A stretch of 11,563 nucleotides of DNA. It comes from Prochlorothrix sp035285005 (GTDB taxonomy: Bacteria > Cyanobacteriota > Cyanobacteriia > Prochlorotrichales > Prochlorotrichaceae). The position numbers were made by a program, and so were the translations under genes. Of the stretch, positions 5,839-11,563 are shown piece after piece. The DNA lies in contig JAYKIB010000156.1 in NCBI GenBank assembly GCA_035285005.1, positions 1 to 11,563 on the forward strand, read 5' to 3'. Position 1 is the first letter of the stretch; each line of letters starts with the position of its first letter. Below the pieces are notes generated by a model. It was not told where the DNA came from. It did no database searches and saw only the letters and a program-made list of their open reading frames with translations.

Positions 5839-7104
5839 CTAAAACTTTTCTGCGGGATACTCACCGGGTACCACGGAGAGATCGAGCGTTTCGCCGCTGC
5901 GGCTAATGGTCATCGGCAGAGGCTCTCCCACCCGGCTTTCGGAGACCCGAATTTGCACGGTTTCGGCACTATCCACCGGTTGACCGGCAATGGTTTGGAT
6001 AATATCACCGGCGCGGAGTTCAGCGGCGGCGGCGGGGGAGTCCGGTAAAACCCGCACCACAAGGACTCCTTCCTCTTCTTCTAACAGAAAGCCCAAGTTG
6101 GGATCTGCATTGAGTTCTTGGACAATCGTTGGGTTGAGGGTCACCATTTGGATGCCCAGGAAGGGATGTTCCACGCGGCCCGTGCTGATCAGTTGATCTG
6201 CGAGTCGCTGGGCCGTATTAATCGGAATTGAGAAGCCCAACCCCTGGGCACCGCCAATAATGGCCGTATTCATCCCCACCACTTCCCCCTGGGCATTGAG
6301 CAGGGGACCGCCGGAATTACCGGGGTTAATGGCGGCATCGGTTTGGATAAAGCCCACCCGTTTGTCGGGTACGCCCACTTCACTGCTGGTGCGGCCCGTG
6401 GCGCTAATAATGCCCACTGTCACCGTATTGTCTAGGCCCAGGGGGTTACCAATGGCGATCGCCCACTCTCCGGGCTGCAACTGATCCGAGTCCCCGAGGG
6501 ACACCACCGGCAAGTCTAGGTTCTCCGCTTCGATCTGGACCACGGCCACATCGGTCACCGGATCCTCTCCCAGGACTCGGCCCTCAAAGCTGCGTCCATC
6601 CTTCAACTTGACCGTGACCTCATCGGCCCCTTCCACCACATGGGAGTTGGTCAGAATCACCCCTTCCGGGCGAATAATGAACCCGGATCCGGCTCCCTGT
6701 TCGACGCGCTCCGAGGGGGGGAGCTGGCCGAAGAAACGGCGAAAAAAAGGATCGTTAAAGACTTCGGGGACACCGGTTTTAACGGTGCGAGAGGAGTCAA
6801 TCCGCACTACGGCAGGACCGACGCGCTGAACCGCATCCACCACAAAATTGCTGTTGCCGTCGCTGAGGGCGATCGCGGCACTTGTGTTGCCGTTGCTGAG
6901 GGCGGTGGTGGGGCTGGTGCGGGACTCGGGATTGGCGGGATCGGTGTCAGGTTGGGTGGCAGAGGTGCCATTTCCCCCGCAGGCTCCCAGAAGGAGAGCG
7001 GCTCCAATCCCCCACCACATCTGGGAGAGGGCCGGTTTGGGAAAATTCCGGGTTTTTGTGGGGAGCGGAGGGGAGCAGGACATGGCGGGCGGCAAAACAG
7101 TCAT
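5839..7104 (-). CDS. HtrA/Deg-family serine protease with PDZ domain, predicted lipoprotein
   Basis: An S1C (trypsin-like) ATP-independent protease that would degrade or refold damaged proteins in the periplasm. Numbering is from an ATG at 7104 (421 residues). Residues 17-42 have basic residues, the hydrophobic segment MWWGIGAALLLGAC and a lipobox Cys42. A Ser/Thr/Asn linker follows. The protease domain has catalytic His155 (LTNSHVVEG), Asp185 (PVTDVAVV) and Ser264 (INPGNSGGP). One PDZ domain covers about 312-412 (HPFLGIQ … RAGDIIQTIAGQPV). All three catalytic residues are intact, and the length with one PDZ fits cyanobacterial HhoA/HhoB/HtrA proteins. The frame is open up to a GTG at 7197, but the extra 31 residues look non-coding and overlap repeat-like sequence. 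No start has a strong ribosome site. A lipid anchor, rather than a cleaved or transmembrane signal, is the odd feature. Which paralogue it is cannot be decided. Confidence 0.92.
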   Translation of the reverse strand: MTVLPPAMSCSPPLPTKTRNFPKPALSQMWWGIGAALLLGACGGNGTSATQPDTDPANPESRTSPTTALSNGNTSAAIALSDGNSNFVVDAVQRVGPAVVRIDSSRTVKTGVPEVFNDPFFRRFFGQLPPSERVEQGAGSGFIIRPEGVILTNSHVVEGADEVTVKLKDGRSFEGRVLGEDPVTDVAVVQIEAENLDLPVVSLGDSDQLQPGEWAIAIGNPLGLDNTVTVGIISATGRTSSEVGVPDKRVGFIQTDAAINPGNSGGPLLNAQGEVVGMNTAIIGGAQGLGFSIPINTAQRLADQLISTGRVEHPFLGIQMVTLNPTIVQELNADPNLGFLLEEEEGVLVVRVLPDSPAAAAELRAGDIIQTIAGQPVDSAETVQIRVSESRVGEPLPMTISRSGETLDLSVVPGEYPAEKF

Positions 7105-7225
7105 AAGTGTTCTGGATGAAGGTCCACAGCATGGCCCCAGGGGCACGATCGGCGGGTGCATCCCGTTTTGGAAGCGCTCGCCCCACATCCCTTTCACGCT
7201 TTGGGAGAAGGACTTTATTCCTATT

Positions 7226-7250
7226 CCCTTGCTCCCAGGCCGGGAGCAGG
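7226..7250. repeat. Hairpin-forming intergenic repeat between hydrolase and protease genes
   Basis: CCCTTGCTCCC (7226-7236) pairs with GGGAGCAGGG (7241-7250) around a short loop, allowing one T-G wobble. The surrounding text (TTCCCTTGCTCCCAGGCCGGGAGCAGGGGC) resembles dispersed cyanobacterial intergenic palindromes but has no second full copy here. It lies downstream of the hydrolase gene on the minus strand. No T-run follows the stem on that strand, so it is not a standard terminator. The rest of 7105-7398 shows nothing recognisable. Confidence 0.4.
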
Positions 7251-7398
7251 GGCTAGGGGATGAGGGCCAAACTTGCCAAAGTGAGATGCACCCAGATTGG
7301 CGTTGTGATGCGATCGGCGGGACAACCGGTGTGTCTCGAGTCCCATGGCCTAGTGATCGTTAATATCGCGTGATCGTGTGCTGGGCGAATGCTTCAGC

Positions 7399-8121
7399 CT
7401 ACCCCAAGAACCGTTGCAATGGCTCCCATGATTGTACATCCTTCAAAATAGCTTCATAGCCCAGGCTGTTGGGATGGAGACCGTCACTACTGAGTCGGGG
7501 TTTCCACCAGTCTTCCCCTCGGGCGATCCAGCGATCGAAGAGGTCGAGGTAGGGAATATTACGACGATCGCAGGCCAGCCGGGTCACTTCTTTGTAGCGA
7601 TATTGATCGAGGCTGGTGTAGTAAAGACAGTCGAGGAACGGCATTTTAGCCGGGTCCGTGGGCACCATGCCCACAAAGCAGACGGGACAGTAACTTTGGG
7701 CTTGGTCTAGGAGGGTGTCGAGGGCGGCCTGGAAGGCGCTCAGTTCTGTGAGGTTGCGGCCATCGGGCTTGCCGAGACGGGCGGAGTCGTTGAGTCCGAC
7801 GGATAACACGATGCGATCGGGCATCCGGTTGCGCAGTTCGCCCCGGTTGCGAAATTCCCCATCCAGCCGTTGCAGGACTTGGTTCACCCCATCGCCACGA
7901 ATGCCGAGATTGTAGAGGGCATGGCCCGGTTGGCTGGGGTCCATCCAAGCGCGACGCAGGCGCTCAACCCAGCCGCCACCTTCGGGATCGCCGTAGCCGT
8001 AAACGAGGCTATCGCCCAGGGCAACGATGCGGAGGGGGAGGGGGCAGGTTGGTGCGATCGGACGAGAAAGGGCGGGATCGAGAGCGGGAGCTTGCTCAGG
8101 CCGAACCAAGGTTTGCATCAT
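7399..8121 (-). CDS. SGNH/GDSL-family hydrolase (lysophospholipase/esterase-like)
   Basis: A 240-residue serine hydrolase of the SGNH fold, acting on an ester-type substrate that cannot be named from sequence. Block I is ALGDSLVYGYGD, with nucleophile Ser38. Block II glycine is in NLGIRGDGV (71-79). Block III asparagine is Asn111 in VGLND. Block V DGLHP gives Asp213 and His216. All catalytic residues are present and the length is typical. There is no signal peptide or lipobox, so it is probably cytoplasmic; the first 28 residues are a Pro/Ala-rich lead-in. Two ATGs occur in tandem at the start; the first, ending at 8121, has GAGG (8129-8132, complement) 7 bases upstream. The next gene on the same strand, the protease, begins about 295 bp away, so co-transcription is possible but not shown. 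Confidence 0.9.
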   Translation of the reverse strand: MMQTLVRPEQAPALDPALSRPIAPTCPLPLRIVALGDSLVYGYGDPEGGGWVERLRRAWMDPSQPGHALYNLGIRGDGVNQVLQRLDGEFRNRGELRNRMPDRIVLSVGLNDSARLGKPDGRNLTELSAFQAALDTLLDQAQSYCPVCFVGMVPTDPAKMPFLDCLYYTSLDQYRYKEVTRLACDRRNIPYLDLFDRWIARGEDWWKPRLSSDGLHPNSLGYEAILKDVQSWEPLQRFLG

Positions 8122-8170
8122 TCAACAACCTCATGAGGGGGCGGAATCTCAGTCAAATCCGTATGATCTG

Positions 8171-8199
8171 ACCCTATCACCCTCGCTTCAACTTTGCAA
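8171..8199 (-). promoter_or_regulatory. Possible promoter of the SGNH hydrolase gene
   Basis: On the minus strand TTGCAA (8194-8199) lies 17 bases before TAGGGT (8171-8176). The spacing is ideal, but the hexamers match the sigma-70 consensus at only four and three positions. Transcription would begin around 8163, giving a leader of about 40 bases to the ATG at 8121. Weak sequence-only evidence. Confidence 0.3.
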
Positions 8200-8308
8200 A
8201 TCTTAATAATGTTGAGAGTGGGCTGTTTTTTTTGGGGCCTTTGGGAGGGCCGGGTGCAGCAGAGGCTGTCCTGCTTGGATGTTGTCTTGTCTTGATCAAG
8301 CGGGGTTA
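8200..8308. other. Intergenic stretch with no recognised feature
   Basis: The divergent gap 8122-8645 (524 bp) separates the hydrolase and the VWA lipoprotein. It holds the hydrolase ribosome site and possible promoter, a complete family 1 element, and the ribosome site of the next gene. Bases 8200-8308 contain a run of eight Ts (about 8226-8233) but no stem before it strong enough to call a terminator. Nothing is recognised in 8454-8600 either. Confidence 0.5.
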
Positions 8309-8453
8309 AGAGGATGTTTGAAAACTTCGGCTCAGGGCCTACGGCCCTGAGCCGAATCCCCCTCAGTCCCCCTTTTGAAGGGGGAAGAAAAAGCTGTCCC
8401 CCCCTTGTAAAGGGGGGTTAGGGGGGATTTCCTTAGGTTTCCAAACATCCTCT
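8309..8453. repeat. Family 1 miniature inverted-repeat element, complete copy 3
   Basis: This is the only complete copy, 145 bp. The left terminus AGAGGATGTTTGAAAAC (8309-8325) is the inverted complement of the right terminus GGTTTCCAAACATCCTCT (8436-8453) with one mismatch. Inside are three hairpins, each with a 3-base loop: a perfect 14-bp stem at 8326-8356 (loop TAC), an 8-bp stem TCCCCCTT/AAGGGGGA (loop TTG), and an 8-bp stem CCCCCCTT/AAGGGGGG (loop GTA). No ORF is present. No convincing target-site duplication is visible at any boundary choice tried. It lies between divergent genes. Confidence 0.8.
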
Positions 8454-8631
8454 GAGGTGTTCCATTACATGGTGGTGGTTGGTGGCTCCTGAACCGTGGT
8501 TTCCATTGTCCTAGCCCCCGACCCGCTACACTAGCCCCAGGGTGCCTCGCATGGATTAGGGCGGCTGCGTCGTCCTTTTTCTACCCATCTTCTGCTCTAC
8601 TCACTTGTTTGCCCCCGTTCCCTCTCACTTT

Positions 8632-8636
8632 GGAGG
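8632..8636 (+). promoter_or_regulatory. Strong Shine-Dalgarno site for the VWA lipoprotein
   Basis: GGAGG lies 9 bases before the ATG at 8646. It fixes this start, which also places a well-formed lipoprotein signal peptide at the N-terminus. Confidence 0.7.
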
Positions 8637-8645
8637 TTTGTTGCC

Positions 8646-10385
8646 ATGGGATTGTTCCGATCGCCCGCTGCCCCAGCCGTACTGCTGGGTACTGTTGTTT
8701 TCTTGGGATCCTGTAGTCAAATTGAGGGTCAAATGGGTGGCGGAGGGGGAAGCGCTGGCCGCTCCAATCCCAGTGGTTTTGAACTGAAGTTTCAGGTGGG
8801 TAGTGCCCTGGGGCAATTTTGTGATCAAGCTGCCCAGCAGTTTAATGCGACCCAACCCAAACTCTCCAACGGAGATGCATTCTACCTCAGCTGCAGTGAG
8901 CAAGGCAGCGGAGATTTAGTCCAGAACGTTGTGAATGCGGTCCAACAGCTTCAAAGTGGCGTTTTAGAGGTAGATGCCCCGGAACTTCCCACCTTGATTT
9001 CCCTTGATGGGGAGGTGTATCACGAGCAGTTGCGCTACCGGATGGGCCAAATCTTTCCCGGTGAAAATTATGTGCCACCGGTCACCGACGCGCCCTTGTT
9101 GGCCTTCAGTCCCATGGTCTTTATGGTCGTGGAGAATTTGGCCCCCGGTGTTGCCAAGACTCCCAATCTCTATCAAGCTCTTGTGACCAGCGAGACGCAC
9201 CAGGACCTCGATCCCGCCAGCCCTCCCCAGGCCATTCACTTTGTGCACACCGCTCCCACCCGCTCCAACTCAGGCCTCCAAACCCTGATCGCCCAGTTTG
9301 CCTCGGTGTCGGGGAAACCACCCGAAACCCTCACCCTGGCTGATATCCCGGTGTACCAAGGTGAGGTTCGGCAGATTCAGGATAAAATCACCCGCTATGG
9401 TACTTCAACCCATAGCCTAGCCGTATCCATGGTTCAAAATGGTCCCTTTTGGGCGTCGATCGGCTCCGTCTATGAATCCCTTGTCATTGAGGCGAACCTG
9501 ACTCTCCCACCCGGTCAGCCTCGTTACCGAGCAATTTATCCCCCCGCCACCTATACTTCCAACATGCGCGGTATCCTCTTCCAGGCCCCCTGGGTCAGTG
9601 CGCCAGAGCAGGAAGCCGCTGAACAGGTGCTGAAGTTTCTGCAACAACCGGAGATCCAGACGATCGCCACCGATCTGGGTTTACGGCCCGGAGTTTCCGG
9701 TATCCCCCTAGGACCGAAGTTTAGCCCCGAACTTGGGGTTAATCCCCAAGCTACCTACGATTCCTACCGTTCTGCGAGCCCAGAGGTGGTGGAGGTGATG
9801 TTGGCGGCTTGGGAGCAGGTGGCTAAGCGTCCCTCCCAGGTGGTGGTAGTGGTGGACTCCTCCGGTTCCATGGCCCAGGGGAATAAGCTGGTGTCAGTTC
9901 AGAATACCTTGCAGAACTATATTACGAGTTTGGGAAATCGCGATCAAATTGCCTTAATCGACTTTGACAACCTGATCCGGAAGCCGGTGCTTGTAGATAG
10001 TACACCCGAAGGCCAAAATCGCGGCTTTAGCTTTATCAATAATCTCCAGGCCGATGGGGAAACCTATCTCTATGATGCGGTCCTGACCGCCCGGAACTGG
10101 CTCCAGCAGAACCGCAATCCCACGGCGATTAATGCGGTGTTGGTGCTTACGGATGGTGCAGATTCTGGATCGAGCATTGATCTTGAGCAATTGGGCCAGG
10201 AACTCCAGAAATCGGGCTTTTCCAGTGACGATCGCATTGCCTTTTTTACGGTGGGTTACGGTCAGGAGGGGGAATTTGATCCGGCAGCCCTAGAGACGAT
10301 CGCCAATCTCAATGGGGGCTACTATCGTAAGGGTGACCCCAGTACGATCGCCCAACTCATGGCTGATCTCCAACTGGAGTTTTAA
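8646..10385 (+). CDS. Lipoprotein with type 2 periplasmic-binding-protein domain fused to a von Willebrand A domain
   Basis: A 579-residue predicted lipoprotein. The signal peptide has Arg5, a hydrophobic core (AVLLGTVVFLGSC) and lipobox Cys23, followed by a Gly-rich linker. Residues about 44-365 look like a type 2 solute-binding fold: FQVGSALGQFCDQAAQQF, a PTRSNSGLQTLI helix, SIGSVYESLV, and a final EVLKFLQ-like helix with TDLGLRP. The VWA domain (about 395-575) has a complete MIDAS metal site: D404-S405-S406-G407-S408, Thr473 (GETYLYDA) and Asp503 (LTDGADSG). Such fusions are known in bacteria as substrate-binding plus VWA proteins; the ligand and partner are not known to me. No ABC permease or ATPase gene is adjacent, which argues for binding or adhesion at the surface rather than classical uptake. 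The start is set by GGAGG at 8632-8636. Length and domains are intact. Confidence 0.88.
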   Translation: MGLFRSPAAPAVLLGTVVFLGSCSQIEGQMGGGGGSAGRSNPSGFELKFQVGSALGQFCDQAAQQFNATQPKLSNGDAFYLSCSEQGSGDLVQNVVNAVQQLQSGVLEVDAPELPTLISLDGEVYHEQLRYRMGQIFPGENYVPPVTDAPLLAFSPMVFMVVENLAPGVAKTPNLYQALVTSETHQDLDPASPPQAIHFVHTAPTRSNSGLQTLIAQFASVSGKPPETLTLADIPVYQGEVRQIQDKITRYGTSTHSLAVSMVQNGPFWASIGSVYESLVIEANLTLPPGQPRYRAIYPPATYTSNMRGILFQAPWVSAPEQEAAEQVLKFLQQPEIQTIATDLGLRPGVSGIPLGPKFSPELGVNPQATYDSYRSASPEVVEVMLAAWEQVAKRPSQVVVVVDSSGSMAQGNKLVSVQNTLQNYITSLGNRDQIALIDFDNLIRKPVLVDSTPEGQNRGFSFINNLQADGETYLYDAVLTARNWLQQNRNPTAINAVLVLTDGADSGSSIDLEQLGQELQKSGFSSDDRIAFFTVGYGQEGEFDPAALETIANLNGGYYRKGDPSTIAQLMADLQLEF

Positions 10386-10405
10386 GTAGATTGAAGGAAA
10401 TTCCC

Positions 10406-10483
10406 GTAGGATGCGTATAGCCTAACGGCATTCCAGGGAAGCGATAGTGTAACGCATTAAAGCCTGACTCTTCGGTGCGTTAC
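10406..10483. repeat. Decayed palindromic intergenic repeat with GTAACGCA/TGCGTTAC arms
   Basis: An 8-bp perfect inverted repeat GTAACGCA (10449-10456) and TGCGTTAC (10476-10483) encloses 19 bases. Just upstream a similar degenerate palindrome occurs (GATGCGTATAGCCTAACGGCAT, read in two parts, about 10411-10432). This resembles the AACGCA-type palindromes scattered in cyanobacterial genomes, here degraded. It starts about 20 bases after the VWA gene stop and might help end its transcript, but no T-run follows. Confidence 0.4.
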
Positions 10484-10615
10484 GGCTACTGCAAAAAACT
10501 CTGCATTGGGCGCGAAAACCGTGCCCCGACCAGACGATTAGGATTGTGGGGGTCAGGTTTTCTGGCCCGCCCTCTGTGCCTGGATTTGACCCACTTTTTT
10601 CAGTTAATCAGCCAA

Positions 10616-10644
10616 GATAGACCCTGCTGGAAGCAGGGTCTATC
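10616..10644. repeat. Perfect 13-bp inverted repeat (hairpin)
   Basis: GATAGACCCTGCT (10616-10628) is followed by GGA and then its exact complement AGCAGGGTCTATC (10632-10644). No T-run follows on the plus strand; a T6 run lies upstream (about 10595-10600), too far from the stem on the minus strand for a textbook terminator. It could still act as an RNA-stabilising hairpin at the end of the VWA transcript. The family 2 element begins two bases after it, and the TCCA target repeat overlaps its last two bases. Confidence 0.6.
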
Positions 10645-10646
10645 CA

Positions 10647-10745
10647 GGGCACTTCGATTCTTTGGGTTGGGCGGCGAAGCCGCCCAACCCAACCCTGATT
10701 CTGCCGTGGGTACTGCGGTGAAAATCTGTATTAATCGAGGTGCCC
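10647..10745. repeat. Family 2 miniature inverted-repeat element, copy B, with TCCA target duplication
   Basis: A 99-bp unit with ends GGGCACTTCGATT and AATCGAGGTGCCC, flanked by TCCA at 10643-10646 and 10746-10749. About 89 of 99 positions match copy A at 477-575 by hand count. The central perfect 14-bp stem (10662-10675 with 10679-10692) has loop GAA, the complement of the TTC loop in copy A. One stem pair is changed on both sides. No coding capacity. Confidence 0.75.
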
Positions 10746-10835
10746 TCCAGTCTCACCGAAGCGTTCGCCGCCCTAGCCCTAGGGCGTGTCATCTATCATC
10801 TGTAGAAACCTTGCGATATCAGAGAGGATCCCCTG

Positions 10836-11563
10836 ATGGTTCAAACCGCTCCGCCCATCGCTGCTCCCGCTGCTCCCGCTGCCCCAGGGGATGCTGCCCC
10901 AACCGCTGCTGCGGCCCAAGCGCCTCCCTCTTCACCCCCCGATCCCGCAACCCTCTATCCAGACTCCGATGGTCAACCCATGGCTGAAAATACGCTTCAA
11001 TATCGTTGGATTGTGCGCCTAGTCAGCAACCTCCAGCGATTACTCCAGGATCAAGTTGCCTTCGTCGCGGGGGACTTACTGTGGTACCCCGTGGAGGTGG
11101 ACCAACCGCCGGTTCCGTCGATCGCCCCGGATGCGCTGGTGGTTTTGGGCCGACCGGCGGGCGATCGGGGTAGCTATAAGCAATGGCAAGAGGAGGACAT
11201 GGCTCCCCAGGTGGTGTTTGAGATTATCTCGCCCAGCAACACCATCAAAGAAATGTTGGAAAAGCAAAAGTTTTATGGTCAATATGGGGTTTTAGAAGCG
11301 TTTTTCTACAATCCCGAAACCCAGGACTTTATGGGACTGGTGCGTGCCACCCCCCAGGATACCTTTACATTATTGATGGCTCTGGAGTTGCCCTGGACCT
11401 CTCCGACCCTCGGTATCCGCTTTGAACTGGGCGCAGAATTGGAGGTGTTTTACCCCAATGGCGAAAAGTTCAAGGATCCGATCGAGTTCGCCCAGGAACG
11501 GGACCAGTTCGCCCAGGAACGGGACCAGTTCGCCCAGGAACGGGACCAGTTCGCCCAGGAACG
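10836..11563 (+). CDS. Uma2-family (DUF820) protein, PD-(D/E)XK nuclease-like, 3' end outside window
   Basis: The frame stays open from the ATG at 10836 to the window edge, so at least 242 residues are encoded and no stop is seen. GAGG at 10824-10827, 8 bases upstream, supports the start. Residues 1-45 are an unusual Ala/Pro-rich extension. The Uma2 core follows: IAPDALVV (Asp99), QVVFEIISPSNT (Glu129, Ser132), then EKQKFYGQYGV (Lys143/Lys145, Tyr147) and a TLGIRFEL strand. This matches the spaced Asp, Glu and Lys of this restriction-endonuclease-like family, which is greatly expanded in cyanobacteria and has no settled function. From residue 218 the protein enters repeats of FAQERDQ, a heptad likely to form a coiled coil, which continues past the edge. 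The family often ends in a charged coiled coil of this sort. Family call confident; nuclease activity is inferred only from the family. Confidence 0.85.
   Translation, partial: MVQTAPPIAAPAAPAAPGDAAPTAAAAQAPPSSPPDPATLYPDSDGQPMAENTLQYRWIVRLVSNLQRLLQDQVAFVAGDLLWYPVEVDQPPVPSIAPDALVVLGRPAGDRGSYKQWQEEDMAPQVVFEIISPSNTIKEMLEKQKFYGQYGVLEAFFYNPETQDFMGLVRATPQDTFTLLMALELPWTSPTLGIRFELGAELEVFYPNGEKFKDPIEFAQERDQFAQERDQFAQERDQFAQE
11487..11563 (+). repeat. Exact 21-bp in-frame tandem repeat (heptad FAQERDQ) in the Uma2 gene
   Basis: The unit TTCGCCCAGGAACGGGACCA plus G occurs three full times (11487-11507, 11508-11528, 11529-11549), then 14 bases of a fourth reach the window edge. All visible copies are identical at the base level, third codon positions included. 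Each unit encodes seven residues, the period of a coiled coil. The full copy number is unknown. Confidence 0.9.

Noticed and set aside
6640..7119. 159-residue plus-strand frame opposite the protease N-terminal region
   Set aside because: Antisense to the catalytic domain and signal of an intact HtrA gene. Gly-rich shadow without a domain.
8306..8457. Target-site duplication around the complete family 1 element
   Set aside because: With every plausible boundary the left flank (GGTTA / TTAAGA) and right flank (GAGG / TCTGAG) do not match, so no duplication is claimed.
8506..8532. TTGTCC / TACACT as a promoter for the VWA lipoprotein
   Set aside because: The spacer is only 15 bases and the upstream hexamer is poor. 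The TACACT alone is too weak to report as a feature.
10616..10644. Rho-independent terminator call for the 13-bp hairpin
   Set aside because: There is no T-run directly after the stem on either strand, so it was listed only as an inverted repeat.
10475..10987. 170-residue plus-strand open frame upstream of the Uma2 gene
   Set aside because: It crosses the palindromic repeat, the 13-bp hairpin and the whole family 2 element, then overlaps the Uma2 gene in another frame. The translation is Arg/Cys/Ser-rich with no recognisable domain.

Overview
The window looks like a chromosomal piece of a cyanobacterium. This is an inference from three things: five copies of the HIP1 octamer GCGATCGC (3077, 3465, 4878, 6455, 6869) amid very many CGATCG sites, a gene set typical of the group (a trypsin-like HtrA/Deg protease, an SLH-type lipoprotein and a Uma2/DUF820 protein), and several families of structured intergenic repeats. 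No RNA gene, CRISPR array, complete insertion sequence or phage gene is visible.

Layout. Bases 1-640 hold a repeat (family 1), the C-terminal remnant of a probable Gfo/Idh/MocA oxidoreductase, and a second repeat (family 2). Next on the plus strand come an extended-SDR NAD-dependent epimerase/dehydratase (640-1638) and a proline-rich SLH-like lipoprotein (1892-3268). Three minus-strand genes follow. A large GT41-type glycosyltransferase (3441-5477) resembles the HMW1C N-glycosyltransferases and has a ~107-residue low-complexity insert between its two lobes. A lipoprotein HtrA-type protease ends at 5839, and an SGNH/GDSL hydrolase lies at 7399-8121. On the plus strand again are a lipoprotein fusing a periplasmic-binding-protein domain to a von Willebrand A domain (8646-10385) and, running off the right edge, a Uma2-family protein (10836 onward) that enters an exact 21-bp tandem repeat. 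That gene is open at its 3' end.

The intergenic spaces are unusually structured. Family 1 (~145 bp, four copies or remnants) has terminal inverted repeats and three internal hairpins, each with a 3-nt loop. Family 2 (99 bp, three copies) has 13-bp terminal inverted repeats and one long hairpin; two copies are flanked by 4-bp direct repeats (TTTA, TCCA). This supports miniature, non-autonomous mobile elements. In both families the hairpin tip appears in opposite orientations in different copies, and family 2 shows a compensatory base-pair change.

How the genes might work together: there is no tight operon. Three predicted lipoproteins (SLH-like, HtrA, binding protein-VWA) share an envelope location. 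The oxidoreductase remnant plus epimerase, and the glycosyltransferase, suggest sugar or glycan metabolism. These links are inference from position only.
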